Positions 52,502-60,130 of a stretch of DNA of 64,000 nucleotides are shown one piece after another. The stretch comes from CAZBQJ01 sp964494085 (lineage in GTDB: Bacteria > Patescibacteriota > Gracilibacteria > UBA1369), in assembly GCA_964494085.1 (NCBI GenBank), contig CAZBQJ010000004.1, positions 124,001-188,000 of the forward strand, given 5' to 3'. Both the position numbers and the translations under genes were made by a program. Under the pieces are notes generated by a model. It was not told the DNA's origin and did not search any database. It was given only the letters and a program-made list of their open reading frames with translations. The stretch's first letter is position 1. Every line of letters begins with the position of its first letter.

Positions 52502-53704
52502 ATGGAAAGTTCTGATTTAGTTCTTTCCGCCAATCTAGCCGCTCGTAAAGCTAGACATAAAAGAGTTTTTACCGGTACCAAGACTCTGATCGCGCTTTTA
52601 CCGAGCTTTGGAACAACCAAAGATGCCTCCGAAACCAAGTCACCTCGACGTGTTTCCAGCGTTTCAGCTTCGACAAAATTATTTCGCTCATATAGTGTAG
52701 CGGTAATTGCCTTGTTGCTGATAGGAGCCGTTAATCCGGAAAATGTCTACTCACAAAGCACCAGGTATTCCAGCACTCTGGATGGGGTGCAGGATTATTA
52801 TGATGGGGGAAGTTTGATGACCAATGAAGACGGTTATATTCCAAAAATTAATCCTCAAACTGAATTGGGAGATCGGACTACTACCAATGGTAAATTGGTG
52901 CATGAAGTGGTTTCTGGAGAAACTATTTCTACTATTGCTGAAGAATATGGACTAAAAACCAATACAGTGCTTTGGGAAAATGGCCTGGGAGCCAGTTCAA
53001 AGCTTAAGATTGGCCAAAAATTAATCATTCCACCGGTTGATGGAGTTTCGCATACCGTTGATAAAGGCGAAAGCGTGACCAAGTTGGCTTCATTATACGG
53101 AGTTGATGCCAATGCCATACTTAGACAAAATCAATTATCCGCTGATGCTACTCTGACTGCCGGCCAAGGACTCTATATACCTGGGGCAAAACCATTGCTG
53201 GTTCGTAATGACCTTTCCAGAACCGGAACCAGCACTAGAATCAATGCGGCCGGGACGAAGATTAATGTTGGTAGTAACCAGCTGGTAACCGGCTCTACGA
53301 TCGGCTCTGAATCTGATGCCAAACCGGTGGGAGGTAAAATGATGATATTCCCGACTGTTGGTACTATTACTCAGGGTTTCCACGCCGGACACTATGCCTT
53401 TGATATCGGTAATCGTTCCAAGCCACCTATTTGGGCGGCGGCTGACGGTGTAGTTATCAAGGCCTCCAGTGGTACTTGGGGAGGCGGTTATGGTAACCAT
53501 GTGATTATTGACAATGGAAATGGTATCAAAACACTTTACGCTCATATGGAGTATCTCTCCGTAGCGGTTGGTGATCACGTAACCCAGGGCCAAGTGATCG
53601 GTAAAATGGGACGTACCGGTAATGTACGAGGGGTAACAGGAATTCATTTACATTTTGAAGTAATAGTAAATGGAGTCAAAAAAGTCCCATCGAATTATTA
53701 TTAA
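52502..53704 (+). CDS. LysM-domain M23 peptidase (peptidoglycan hydrolase)
   Basis: A 400-residue cell-wall enzyme. Start chosen at ATG 52502; a TTG at 52421 would add 27 residues of non-coding character. A membrane helix or signal lies at about 62-78 (SYSVAVIALLLIGAVNP). Two LysM domains follow: HEVVSGETISTIAEEYGL at about 134 and HTVDKGESVTKLASLYGV at about 183, which bind peptidoglycan sugar. The M23 domain has the zinc motifs HAGHYAFDIG (H-x-x-x-D) near 292 and GIHLHFEV (H-x-H) near 383. It probably cuts peptide cross-links during growth or division. yidD starts inside its last 35 bases. Confidence 0.93.
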   Translation: MESSDLVLSANLAARKARHKRVFTGTKTLIALLPSFGTTKDASETKSPRRVSSVSASTKLFRSYSVAVIALLLIGAVNPENVYSQSTRYSSTLDGVQDYYDGGSLMTNEDGYIPKINPQTELGDRTTTNGKLVHEVVSGETISTIAEEYGLKTNTVLWENGLGASSKLKIGQKLIIPPVDGVSHTVDKGESVTKLASLYGVDANAILRQNQLSADATLTAGQGLYIPGAKPLLVRNDLSRTGTSTRINAAGTKINVGSNQLVTGSTIGSESDAKPVGGKMMIFPTVGTITQGFHAGHYAFDIGNRSKPPIWAAADGVVIKASSGTWGGGYGNHVIIDNGNGIKTLYAHMEYLSVAVGDHVTQGQVIGKMGRTGNVRGVTGIHLHFEVIVNGVKKVPSNYY

Positions 53705-53966
53705 GAATGTTATCCTCAATAGGCTGGCGGAAATTATCCGCTGGCCTGTTTTGATGTTAATCAAATTGTATCAAAAAACTCTTTCTCCCGACCATGGTCT
53801 GCTGAAAGGGCTGTTCCCCTATGGATATTGTAAATTCCAGCCCAGCTGCTCTGAATACGGATATCAGGCTATCAAGAAATATGGATTGATGAGAGGTGGG
53901 ATTAAGTCGATTTGGAGAATTTGCAGATGTAACCCTTGGTCGGCCGGTGGAGAAGATCAGCCCTAA
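53670..53966 (+). CDS. yidD: Membrane protein insertion efficiency factor YidD
   Basis: A 98-residue protein with the YidD signature: IKLYQKTLSP, then YCKFQPSCSEYGYQAIKKYG near residue 54, and ICRCNPWSAGGEDQP at the end. YidD helps YidC insert membrane proteins. The ATG at 53670 overlaps the end of the M23 gene by 35 bases; a start at 53754 (MLIKLYQK) would give the more usual short N-terminus. yidC is not in the window. A weak hairpin (TAGCC/GGCTG, around 53969) follows the gene. Confidence 0.92.
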   Translation: MESKKSHRIIIKNVILNRLAEIIRWPVLMLIKLYQKTLSPDHGLLKGLFPYGYCKFQPSCSEYGYQAIKKYGLMRGGIKSIWRICRCNPWSAGGEDQP

Positions 53967-54002
53967 CTAGCCAAAAAGGCTGGTAGGTATGTGATTTTTT
54001 GT

Positions 54003-54008
54003 TAGAAT
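54003..54008 (+). promoter_or_regulatory. Extended -10 directly before the Smr gene
   Basis: TGT followed by TAGAAT ends at 54008, and the first ATG begins at 54009. With a usual discriminator of 6-7 bases the transcript would start at the second ATG (54015), so the message should be leaderless. Confidence 0.5.
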
Positions 54009-54014
54009 ATGGCC

Positions 54015-54494
54015 ATGAGTGAATCAAACAAATACAATCGGGAAGAAACCTGGGGCGATCTATACCGTAAACATAACGAAGATAAAACCGGGCAAAACGA
54101 TTTTCGTAGTTTTGCTGAACAATTTGAAGAACGGGGAATGAAAGGTTTCAATAAAGCGGAAAAAGGAGACCATCGCTACCAAGGTGAAGCCCTCGAGCGG
54201 AAGAAAGAGCGTTACCCGGACAATCCCCAGGAAAACCTGGATTTACATGGGCTGACGGTGGAAGAAGCGAAAAGAGAGCTGATCAAATTTATCAGTGAAG
54301 TTAGACAAATAGGCTTAATGTTCGTTTTAGTGGTTCCGGGAAAAGGGCAGAATAGTCCTGACGGTAAAGCAAAATTGAGACCAATGGTGGTTCAGGAATT
54401 GGAAAGGTTGGTCAGCGACCGGCTGGTCGCTGACTTCAGAAGCGCCGAACCCCGCCATGGCGGGTTCGGCGCGCTATATGTCTATCTCAAATAA
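54015..54494 (+). CDS. Smr-domain protein
   Basis: Start chosen at 54015 rather than 54009 because the -10 box ends at 54008 and the transcript should begin near 54015. The protein is 159 residues: a charged N-terminal 70 residues, then an Smr domain with LDLHGLTVEEAKREL near residue 76, VVPGKGQNS near 107 and RHGGFGALYVYL at the end. Smr domains are nucleic-acid endonucleases or binding modules, found alone or in MutS2. The last 90 bases of the gene carry two strong palindromes (54411-54434 and 54442-54472). Possible role in RNA turnover or recombination control; substrate unknown. Confidence 0.85.
   Translation: MSESNKYNREETWGDLYRKHNEDKTGQNDFRSFAEQFEERGMKGFNKAEKGDHRYQGEALERKKERYPDNPQENLDLHGLTVEEAKRELIKFISEVRQIGLMFVLVVPGKGQNSPDGKAKLRPMVVQELERLVSDRLVADFRSAEPRHGGFGALYVYLK
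54411..54472. repeat. Two strong palindromes inside the Smr gene end
   Basis: GTCAGCGACC (54411-54420) pairs with GGTCGCTGAC (54425-54434) around GGCT. Seven bases later GCGCCGAACCC (54442-54452) pairs with GGGTTCGGCGC (54462-54472), with GCCATGGC in the loop. They are GC-rich within an AT-richer gene and are translated as part of the Smr domain. Confidence 0.7.
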
Positions 54495-54581
54495 TCGGGT
54501 TTAGGAGAAATAATTTAATTTCGGTCAAGACAGATGATTGGCTTTTTGCCGATCTATTATCTATGCTATTCGGGAAATTTT

Positions 54582-54587
54582 TATAAT
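54582..54587 (+). promoter_or_regulatory. Consensus -10 next to uppP start
   Basis: TATAAT at 54582-54587 is 4 bases before the uppP ATG (54592). No good -35 box is seen. If used, the transcript would start at or within the start codon. Confidence 0.35.
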
Positions 54588-54591
54588 CGCA

Positions 54592-55437
54592 ATGACGCTT
54601 TTACAATCGATAATCTTGGGTTTGATTCAGGGAATAACTGAATTCTTACCGGTTTCTTCCTCGGGCCATTTGGTCCTCGCCCAATCGATTTTAGGGTTGA
54701 AAGATGCCGCTGCTTTGAAAGGATTTGATGTGGCGATTCATGTGGGGACGCTACTGGCTATTTTTGTGTATTTCCGGAAGGATTTTGCTGAATTGATTGT
54801 AGCTGGTTGGCGCTGGCTGGTGGCGGGTTTTAAGTCTGATAAATTAACTGACATCGATAATAAACAGGTATTGATGATCAAAATCCTGATTGTTGGCACG
54901 ATACCGGCGGTGGTTGCCGGTTTGGCTTTCAATGATTTGATTGATAAATATTTACTGAATCCCCTCAGCGTAACGATTATGATGGCGGTTATTTCTTTAT
55001 TTTTCTTTGCTGCTGAAAGGCTTTACTCCAAACTTAGCCATCACAGCGAAGTGAGCTGGAGAGAAGGGATATTGATTGGGATTGGCCAATGTTTGGCTTT
55101 GATACCCGGGGTTTCCCGCTCAGGGGCGACAATCACCAGTGGATTATTTCTGGGCATAGAGAGGTCAAAAGCTGCTCGTTTCTCCTTTTTGCTGGGATCT
55201 GTGGCGATTACGGCGGCGGCTGTCTACGCTTTTTCTGAAGTGCTGAAAGGTAAATATTTTTTGCCGGAAATAGATGTCTTATTGGCCGGTATTGTCACTT
55301 CATTCCTGACCGGCTGGCTGGCGATCAGTTTTTTACTCAATTACCTAAAAAAGCATTCATTAGCCGTTTTCGCCTGGTATCGGCTGGCAATTGTCGCGGT
55401 CTACCTGATCTTGACATGGAGTGTGACCATTTTTTGA
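54592..55437 (+). CDS. uppP: Undecaprenyl-diphosphatase UppP/BacA
   Basis: Start chosen at ATG 54592, giving 281 residues, close to the family length; a TTG at 54538 would add 18 residues. A polytopic membrane enzyme that recycles undecaprenyl pyrophosphate to the phosphate carrier for peptidoglycan and other envelope polymers. Motifs: GITEFLPVSSSGHLVLAQ near residue 13 and IPGVSRSGATITSGLFLG near 163. About eight membrane helices. Stop is TGA. It sits among other envelope genes (M23 peptidase, glycosyltransferase, MscS) but has its own promoter-like sequence. Confidence 0.95.
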   Translation: MTLLQSIILGLIQGITEFLPVSSSGHLVLAQSILGLKDAAALKGFDVAIHVGTLLAIFVYFRKDFAELIVAGWRWLVAGFKSDKLTDIDNKQVLMIKILIVGTIPAVVAGLAFNDLIDKYLLNPLSVTIMMAVISLFFFAAERLYSKLSHHSEVSWREGILIGIGQCLALIPGVSRSGATITSGLFLGIERSKAARFSFLLGSVAITAAAVYAFSEVLKGKYFLPEIDVLLAGIVTSFLTGWLAISFLLNYLKKHSLAVFAWYRLAIVAVYLILTWSVTIF

Positions 55438-55470
55438 AATGATAAATACTCAGATGTGGAAATAGGAGAG

Positions 55471-55499
55471 TTGGTGATTGCAGTAAATCTTGCTACAAT
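55471..55499 (+). promoter_or_regulatory. Promoter of the GT2 glycosyltransferase gene
   Basis: TTGGTG (55471-55476), a 17-bp spacer ending in TGC, and TACAAT (55494-55499). The ATG is at 55548, giving a leader of about 42 bases. Confidence 0.6.
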
Positions 55500-55547
55500 T
55501 GCGGGTGACCGCCTGTAATTGATGATGTAATTAAATCCGTCGGCCAG

Positions 55548-56402
55548 ATGAATAAGCAGCATGATGTAAAGGCTTCGATTGTGATTCTAGATTTCCGCAA
55601 GAGTAAACGCGTTTGTGAAAATGTAGAAAGCTTAGAAAAACAGATCACCAACTTTAATTTTGAGGTGATTATTGTTGATAATTCCTGCCAAAAGGAAAAT
55701 GCGGAAAAACTGGAAACCCTGAAAAAATTCAAGAATGTTCAAGTCTGGATCAACCCTAAGAATACCGGCTATATTAAGGCTAATAATCAAGGAGTAGCTT
55801 TGGCCAAGGGAGAATATTTGTTGATTGTAAATCCGGATATTGTTTGGCCAAATCGGGATAGTTTGCAGAAAATGATCGATTTTATGGAAAAACATCCGCA
55901 AGTCGGGGTCTGCGCTCCAAAACAGATCAATGATGATACCGGGAAAATTGAGCGGACGGCTAGAGCCTTCCCCAGTTTAACTGTGCAGATAGCTCGACGG
56001 ACCTTTTTCCGGAATTGGCCAATTTTAAAGAAATGGGTGGCTGAATACGAAATAGCCAGTTTAGATTATGATCAGATCGAGAAAGTCGATTGGATACAGT
56101 CCTCTTTTTGGGTAGTGCCTCGTAAAGTCTGGGACAAACTGGGTGGTTTGGATTCGGCTTATTTTATTTTTATGTCTGACCCGGATTTTTGTTTCAAAAC
56201 CTGGGAAGCCGGATATGAAGTGGTTTATTATCCTGAAGTGGTGGTGCATGCCGATGGTAGACGGGCCAGTGAGGGTGGATTTTTGGCTTTTTTTCAAAAA
56301 TGGACAATGCGACAACACTTAATTGACGCCATCGCCTATCAATGGAAGCATTTATGGAAACGTAATCCTCGATTGGTTTATCTAAACAACACTAAGCGTT
56401 AG
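55548..56402 (+). CDS. GT2-family glycosyltransferase
   Basis: A 284-residue GT-A enzyme. The nucleotide-sugar domain begins ASIVILDFRKS near residue 9, with FEVIIVDNSC near 34, NTGYIKANNQGVALAKGEYLL near 63 and the metal-binding NPDIVWP near 86. The second half, with GVCAPKQINDDTG near 112 and the acceptor region SSFWVVPRKVWDKLGGLD near 184, resembles rhamnosyltransferase-type GT2 proteins that build cell-surface polysaccharides. Donor and acceptor cannot be told from sequence. Its 3' end overlaps the convergent mscS gene by 11 bases. Confidence 0.88.
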   Translation: MNKQHDVKASIVILDFRKSKRVCENVESLEKQITNFNFEVIIVDNSCQKENAEKLETLKKFKNVQVWINPKNTGYIKANNQGVALAKGEYLLIVNPDIVWPNRDSLQKMIDFMEKHPQVGVCAPKQINDDTGKIERTARAFPSLTVQIARRTFFRNWPILKKWVAEYEIASLDYDQIEKVDWIQSSFWVVPRKVWDKLGGLDSAYFIFMSDPDFCFKTWEAGYEVVYYPEVVVHADGRRASEGGFLAFFQKWTMRQHLIDAIAYQWKHLWKRNPRLVYLNNTKR

Positions 56403-57645
56403 AAAGTGGTGGCTGAGTTTCCGGCTGAAAGGTCTGAGGGGGTGGTGAGTTTTGAGGTGGTAGTGGAGGATTTTGTTCAATGCCGGCCGGGTTTGGTTGG
56501 TCAGTTACGGCTGGCGCGGAAACATTGTCGGGAATTGGTGGCGTTGATGGTGATGGTTCCGTTGGTAACGGTGGTGACGATAAATTTTGTTTTAACCAGC
56601 TTTGGCCGGTTGGAGCGGACTGGATTGGCTGCTTGGCGACATTTTTGAGTAGTCTTTCTTTGCCCAATGCTTTGTACTTGGCGGTGGTTTCATCAATTGT
56701 TCTGGCGGCATCCACAGGATCATATTCGGCTTCAGACCATCCTTTGGGAGGAGTTTCCAATTGAACGGTTTGAATAGGATAAGGATAGTAAACGTTGGCG
56801 TCGTCATAAGCCTTGGCAATGTCCATAATGACGGCGTTTTTTACTTTGATCAAATTACGACTATGGGCATCAATCCAAACTTTAATTTTAAAATTAATGA
56901 AAGAATCATCCCATTCAGTAAACATAATACTGGCTTTAGGTTTTTTCAATACCCAGGGAATAGCGTTTACCGTTGCCAAAGTCAGATCGACCACTTTCTT
57001 CAAATCGTTGCCATAACCGACGCCCTGTTCAAAAACAATTTTTCTGAAAGGAAAAGAAGTCTTACTCAAAACGACATTGTTGATCATGTCAGCATTGGGA
57101 ATAATATTCTTGAAGCCGTTAAAGTCTTTGATGATGGTAGCGCGAATCTGGATTTCCACAATACGGCCCTTAATGCCACGAACAGCGACGGAATCACCTA
57201 TAACGAAAGGACGAGTAGCAAGGATGATCATACCGGCCATCATGTTGGAAATGATATCCTTCATGGCGAAGCCCACACCGAAGGCGCCAGCAGCGACAAT
57301 GGGCTTGAGATCTATGCCAATAATGCTCAGCGCAATGGTAATTCCCAGGGTCAAGGTGCCGAAAAATCCAATTCTCCCTGCCATGATTTGAAATTCCTGA
57401 TGCTCGGTTTCCACTCCTTCTTTAGACAGTTTAAATTCGATTGCTCGGCGGACTGCAATAGAAGCCAAATAACTGGCGATACCGACTATAATCGCAACAA
57501 TCCAGAGAGGGATTTGCAGGAAAATCAATGATCCGAGTTTGGCCAATTCACTGCCTGTAGAATCGGCCACCTGATTAACCTGACTGCTGCTAACTTGAGC
57601 AAGCACAGTCGGGATACCGATAATGTAATTTAATAAGCTGGTCAT
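56392..57645 (-). CDS. MscS-family mechanosensitive channel
   Basis: A 417-residue protein. Start chosen at 57645 (MTSLLNYIIG); the upstream ATG at 57687 lies in the spacer of the promoter TTGATG-17-TATAAT. It has three to four membrane helices (N-terminal signal-like helix, about 37-58, 85-105, 112-135) with the Gly/Ala-rich pore helix PIVAAGAFGVGFAMKDIISN. The beta domain follows (RPFVIGDSVAVRG, IQIRATIIKDFNG, IPNADMINNVV). The C-terminal 90 residues are a Pro/Ser-rich tail not found in small MscS proteins. MscS opens under membrane tension to release solutes. Confidence 0.92.
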   Translation of the reverse strand: MTSLLNYIIGIPTVLAQVSSSQVNQVADSTGSELAKLGSLIFLQIPLWIVAIIVGIASYLASIAVRRAIEFKLSKEGVETEHQEFQIMAGRIGFFGTLTLGITIALSIIGIDLKPIVAAGAFGVGFAMKDIISNMMAGMIILATRPFVIGDSVAVRGIKGRIVEIQIRATIIKDFNGFKNIIPNADMINNVVLSKTSFPFRKIVFEQGVGYGNDLKKVVDLTLATVNAIPWVLKKPKASIMFTEWDDSFINFKIKVWIDAHSRNLIKVKNAVIMDIAKAYDDANVYYPYPIQTVQLETPPKGWSEAEYDPVDAARTIDETTAKYKALGKERLLKNVAKQPIQSAPTGQSWLKQNLSSPPLPTEPSPSTPPIPDNVSAPAVTDQPNPAGIEQNPPLPPQNSPPPQTFQPETQPPLSNA

Positions 57646-57666
57646 GCTTCTTTGATTAATCTTTGA

Positions 57667-57695
57667 ATTATACCAAAAAAGCGTCATTTCATCAA
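57667..57695 (-). promoter_or_regulatory. mscS promoter
   Basis: On the minus strand TTGATG (57695-57690), a 17-bp spacer ending in TGG, and a consensus TATAAT (57672-57667). This is the best promoter in the window and fixes the mscS start at 57645. Confidence 0.75.
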
Positions 57696-57766
57696 CTGCT
57701 TGTATTAGGGAAAAACGCTTAATTAAGATAATAATCTATCTTGACTATTTTCTTAACCAGTTTTAT

Positions 57767-58528
57767 ATGGAAATGATTGTCATAATAATAGCTGTGGTGC
57801 TGATCTTTTCAGCGATCAGACAGGTCAACCAATATGAAAGAGGAATTGTGCTGACTACGGGCAAATATACTTCGACCAGACAACCTGGTTGGACCTTTAT
57901 CTGGCCGGTATTTCAATCTATGCAAAAAGTGGATATTCGCATCAAAACAGCTGATGTCCCCGAACAGGAGGCCATTACCAAGGATAATATTCCGATTTCC
58001 ATCAACGCGGTTATTTATTTCCAGGTTACAGATCCAAATAAGGCTGTTTTGGATGTAGAAAATTTCTATTATGCAGTTAACCAATTGGCTCAGATTACCA
58101 TGAGAAATGTTGTGGGTGCAGTGACATTGGAAGAATTGTTGCGTGATCGTGAATCAATTTCAGCCAGAATCAAAGAACAAGTAGACGCAGCAACAGATAC
58201 ATGGGGAATCCAGGTGCATAATGTCGATCTAAAAGACATTATTATCCCTCCGGATTTGAAAAGAACAATTTCCAAAGTTGCTGAAGCCGAAAGAGAAAGA
58301 AAAGCCTCAATTATCCGCGCGGAAGGTGAGGTTATCGCTGCAGAAAGTGTAACTAAAGCTGCCAAAATGTTGGCTGAAGCTCCTGGAGCGCTGCATTTGC
58401 GTACATTACAATCGATTAATGATATTTCTTCTGATCAATCCAACACAACAGTTTGGATGGTCCCATTGGAAGTGTTGCGAGCGGTTGAAAATGTGGGTGA
58501 TTTGGCTGCCCTGGCCAGAAAGAAATAA
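57767..58528 (+). CDS. SPFH/stomatin-family membrane protein
   Basis: A 253-residue protein with an N-terminal membrane helix (residues 2-18, EMIVIIIAVVLIFSAI) and an SPFH domain: RQVNQYERGIVLTTGKY, PGWTFIWPVFQSMQKVD, IPISINAVIYFQVTDPNKA and DLKDIIIPPDLKRTISKVAEAERERKA (positions about 150-175). A short coiled coil and tail follow. Stomatin-like proteins form ring oligomers on membranes and often work with NfeD-type proteases; no NfeD gene is adjacent here. Start is ATG 57767 or the in-frame ATG two codons later. A strong bidirectional terminator follows. Confidence 0.93.
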   Translation: MEMIVIIIAVVLIFSAIRQVNQYERGIVLTTGKYTSTRQPGWTFIWPVFQSMQKVDIRIKTADVPEQEAITKDNIPISINAVIYFQVTDPNKAVLDVENFYYAVNQLAQITMRNVVGAVTLEELLRDRESISARIKEQVDAATDTWGIQVHNVDLKDIIIPPDLKRTISKVAEAERERKASIIRAEGEVIAAESVTKAAKMLAEAPGALHLRTLQSINDISSDQSNTTVWMVPLEVLRAVENVGDLAALARKK

Positions 58529-58549
58529 GTAAGGGAAAATTCACAATCA

Positions 58550-58578
58550 AAAAGGCCTTCCGATCCGGAAGGCCTTTT
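58550..58578. terminator. Bidirectional terminator between convergent genes
   Basis: AAAAGGCCTTCCG (58550-58562) pairs perfectly with CGGAAGGCCTTTT (58566-58578) around an ATC loop. It has A and T runs on the two sides and serves both the SPFH gene and the minus-strand gene ending at 58591. Confidence 0.9.
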
Positions 58579-58590
58579 GTGTTTTTATAA

Positions 58591-59556
58591 TTAACTTTTC
58601 AAAAAGTCTCCACCGGTTTTATCTTCAGGAAGTTGATCTTCAGCTTCTGCTTCAGCTACTTCCTCTTGTACACCGGCGTATTCAACCCCATAGGAAGTGG
58701 TGGTGGCCAGAAAGTCGTTACCCCAGTTAATGTAGTACCAATAGTAAACCATAGCGAGGCTGGCCTGGAAAAAGCCGACAGACCCCCAAGTAATAGGTAA
58801 AGCCGTAAACAAGAGTACTGTAGGACTCTGGAAGAGCTGATAAATAAAGAGATTGGTGGCCGTAGCGATCAATATTCCGATGATGGTGGTATAGACTGCC
58901 ATCAGTGGATAGCGATCATCATTCAATATTTCCATAATCAAAGCACTGGCGGTGGATACCAAAATAATCTGCAAACCGGCGGCATAAGCTGTAAATTCAA
59001 CGCTGGCGGTGGAAGTGGTCAAATAGATCGGAGCAGTAAAAGCGAAAATGATCAGATTAATGATAAAAATCTGATAAATAGCGGTGACGATCCGGGGATA
59101 ACGTAAACGCTCAGTATAAGAAAGTAACCAGGGAGTGAGCATACTGGTAATCAAGGTTGTGGCAAAAATCATGGCCATCAGAATGACAATGAAAATCGGA
59201 TTGATGCTTTCGCTGGTGGTATCAGCCGGACTGAGGACCGGTTGTAGCACGGATGAGGCGGACAAGAAGACGATCAAGAGCACCAGTGAGCCAAAAATAC
59301 CACCACTGATTCCTAAAAAGGTTTTAGCAAAAAGAGTAAACAAAGAAACCTGACGTGGCCCATAGACTTCACCCTGGTTGTTAACCCCAGGAAATTGTCC
59401 TTGAGAATATTGTTGTTCCGGATATTGCGGTTCTGAATAAGCCTGGCTCTGAACAGGCGGATTATAATCTGCCGGCTGATTATTAAAGTTTGGAGTATTC
59501 CCACCAGTGTTGTCATTAGCTGTATTTTGATTTTGGGTATTGTCCTCCGTGATCAT
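58591..59556 (-). CDS. Polytopic membrane protein, unknown
   Basis: A 321-residue protein. Residues 1-70 are low-complexity, rich in Asn, Gln, Pro, Tyr and Gly (YPEQQYSQGQFPGVNNQG), and probably disordered. About seven membrane helices follow (for example GGIFGSLVLLIVFLSAS, PIFIVILMAMIFATTLI, IFIINLIIFAFTAPIYL, AGLQIILVSTASALI, TIIGILIATATNLFI). The tail is acidic (EEVAEAEAEDQLPED). The plan loosely resembles Yip1-type membrane proteins, but this is not certain. It begins 16 bases after the lspA stop and is probably cotranscribed with lspA. Confidence 0.6.
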   Translation of the reverse strand: MITEDNTQNQNTANDNTGGNTPNFNNQPADYNPPVQSQAYSEPQYPEQQYSQGQFPGVNNQGEVYGPRQVSLFTLFAKTFLGISGGIFGSLVLLIVFLSASSVLQPVLSPADTTSESINPIFIVILMAMIFATTLITSMLTPWLLSYTERLRYPRIVTAIYQIFIINLIIFAFTAPIYLTTSTASVEFTAYAAGLQIILVSTASALIMEILNDDRYPLMAVYTTIIGILIATATNLFIYQLFQSPTVLLFTALPITWGSVGFFQASLAMVYYWYYINWGNDFLATTTSYGVEYAGVQEEVAEAEAEDQLPEDKTGGDFLKS

Positions 59557-59572
59557 TTGGGGAAATTTAATT

Positions 59573-60028
59573 TTATCTGCTTATTTTATCATAAAATAAC
59601 ACCAGAAGGAAGATCGAGACAGTGATAAAGCTGTCTGCCAGATTGAAAACCGGAAAACTTCCGATAGAAATAAAATCAATGACATAACCCAGTCTAATCC
59701 GGTCGGCCAGGTTACCAAGGGCGCCGGCGGCCAGTAAAGCGAGAGTGATTTGGCTCAAAGGTTTGCGGAAATCCAGATGCGTAGCTAAATAGTAGATAAC
59801 GGCGCCAAAGAAGATAACATTGAGTCCCAATTGGATTGGATAAGGCAAAGTCAGACTAAAAGCCATGCCGGTATTGTGCTCCAGATGAAGATTAAAAAAA
59901 CTTCCTAAAATTGGAAAAGGTTGTTTAAGAATATCGTTAAGCCATATTTTACTCGATTGATCAAGTAGAAGGGCTATTACCAGGAGAAGAATCAGCAAAA
60001 AATATTTATTGATTTTGGTCTGTGCCAT
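59573..60028 (-). CDS. lspA: Lipoprotein signal peptidase (signal peptidase II)
   Basis: Start chosen at ATG 60028 (151 residues); a GTG two codons upstream is possible. LspA cuts the signal peptide of diacylglyceryl prolipoproteins. Four membrane helices and the family motifs are present: LLDQSSKIW near residue 22, NLHLEHNTGMAFSL near 46, and the catalytic aspartates in GNLADRIRLGYVIDFI near 104 and FNLADSFIT near 127. The ATG is 6 bases past the -10 box, so the message should be near-leaderless. A gene for a polytopic membrane protein follows. Confidence 0.95.
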   Translation of the reverse strand: MAQTKINKYFLLILLLVIALLLDQSSKIWLNDILKQPFPILGSFFNLHLEHNTGMAFSLTLPYPIQLGLNVIFFGAVIYYLATHLDFRKPLSQITLALLAAGALGNLADRIRLGYVIDFISIGSFPVFNLADSFITVSIFLLVLFYDKISR

Positions 60029-60034
60029 GGGCAC

Positions 60035-60063
60035 AAGATACAGAATAAGAATTGGATCTGCAA
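60035..60063 (-). promoter_or_regulatory. lspA promoter (near-leaderless)
   Basis: On the minus strand TTGCAG (60063-60058), a 17-bp spacer and TATCTT (60040-60035). The lspA ATG at 60028 is 6 bases further on. Confidence 0.45.
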
Positions 60064-60064
60064 A

Positions 60065-60093
60065 TTGCTTTTGCGACTTTGATTTGATAGTAT
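60065..60093 (+). promoter_or_regulatory. ftsW promoter
   Basis: TTGCTT (60065-60070), a 17-bp spacer and TAGTAT (60088-60093). It is back to back with the lspA promoter, with 1 base between the two -35 boxes. Confidence 0.4.
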
Positions 60094-60130
60094 TCTGCTA
60101 CTGTTTTGAAGGCTTTTATTGAAGGGATTG

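Noticed and set aside
57741..57769. TTGACT-17-TATATG as promoter of the SPFH gene
   Set aside because: The -10 box would include the start codon at 57767 and the transcript would begin after both possible ATGs, so the gene could not be translated from it.
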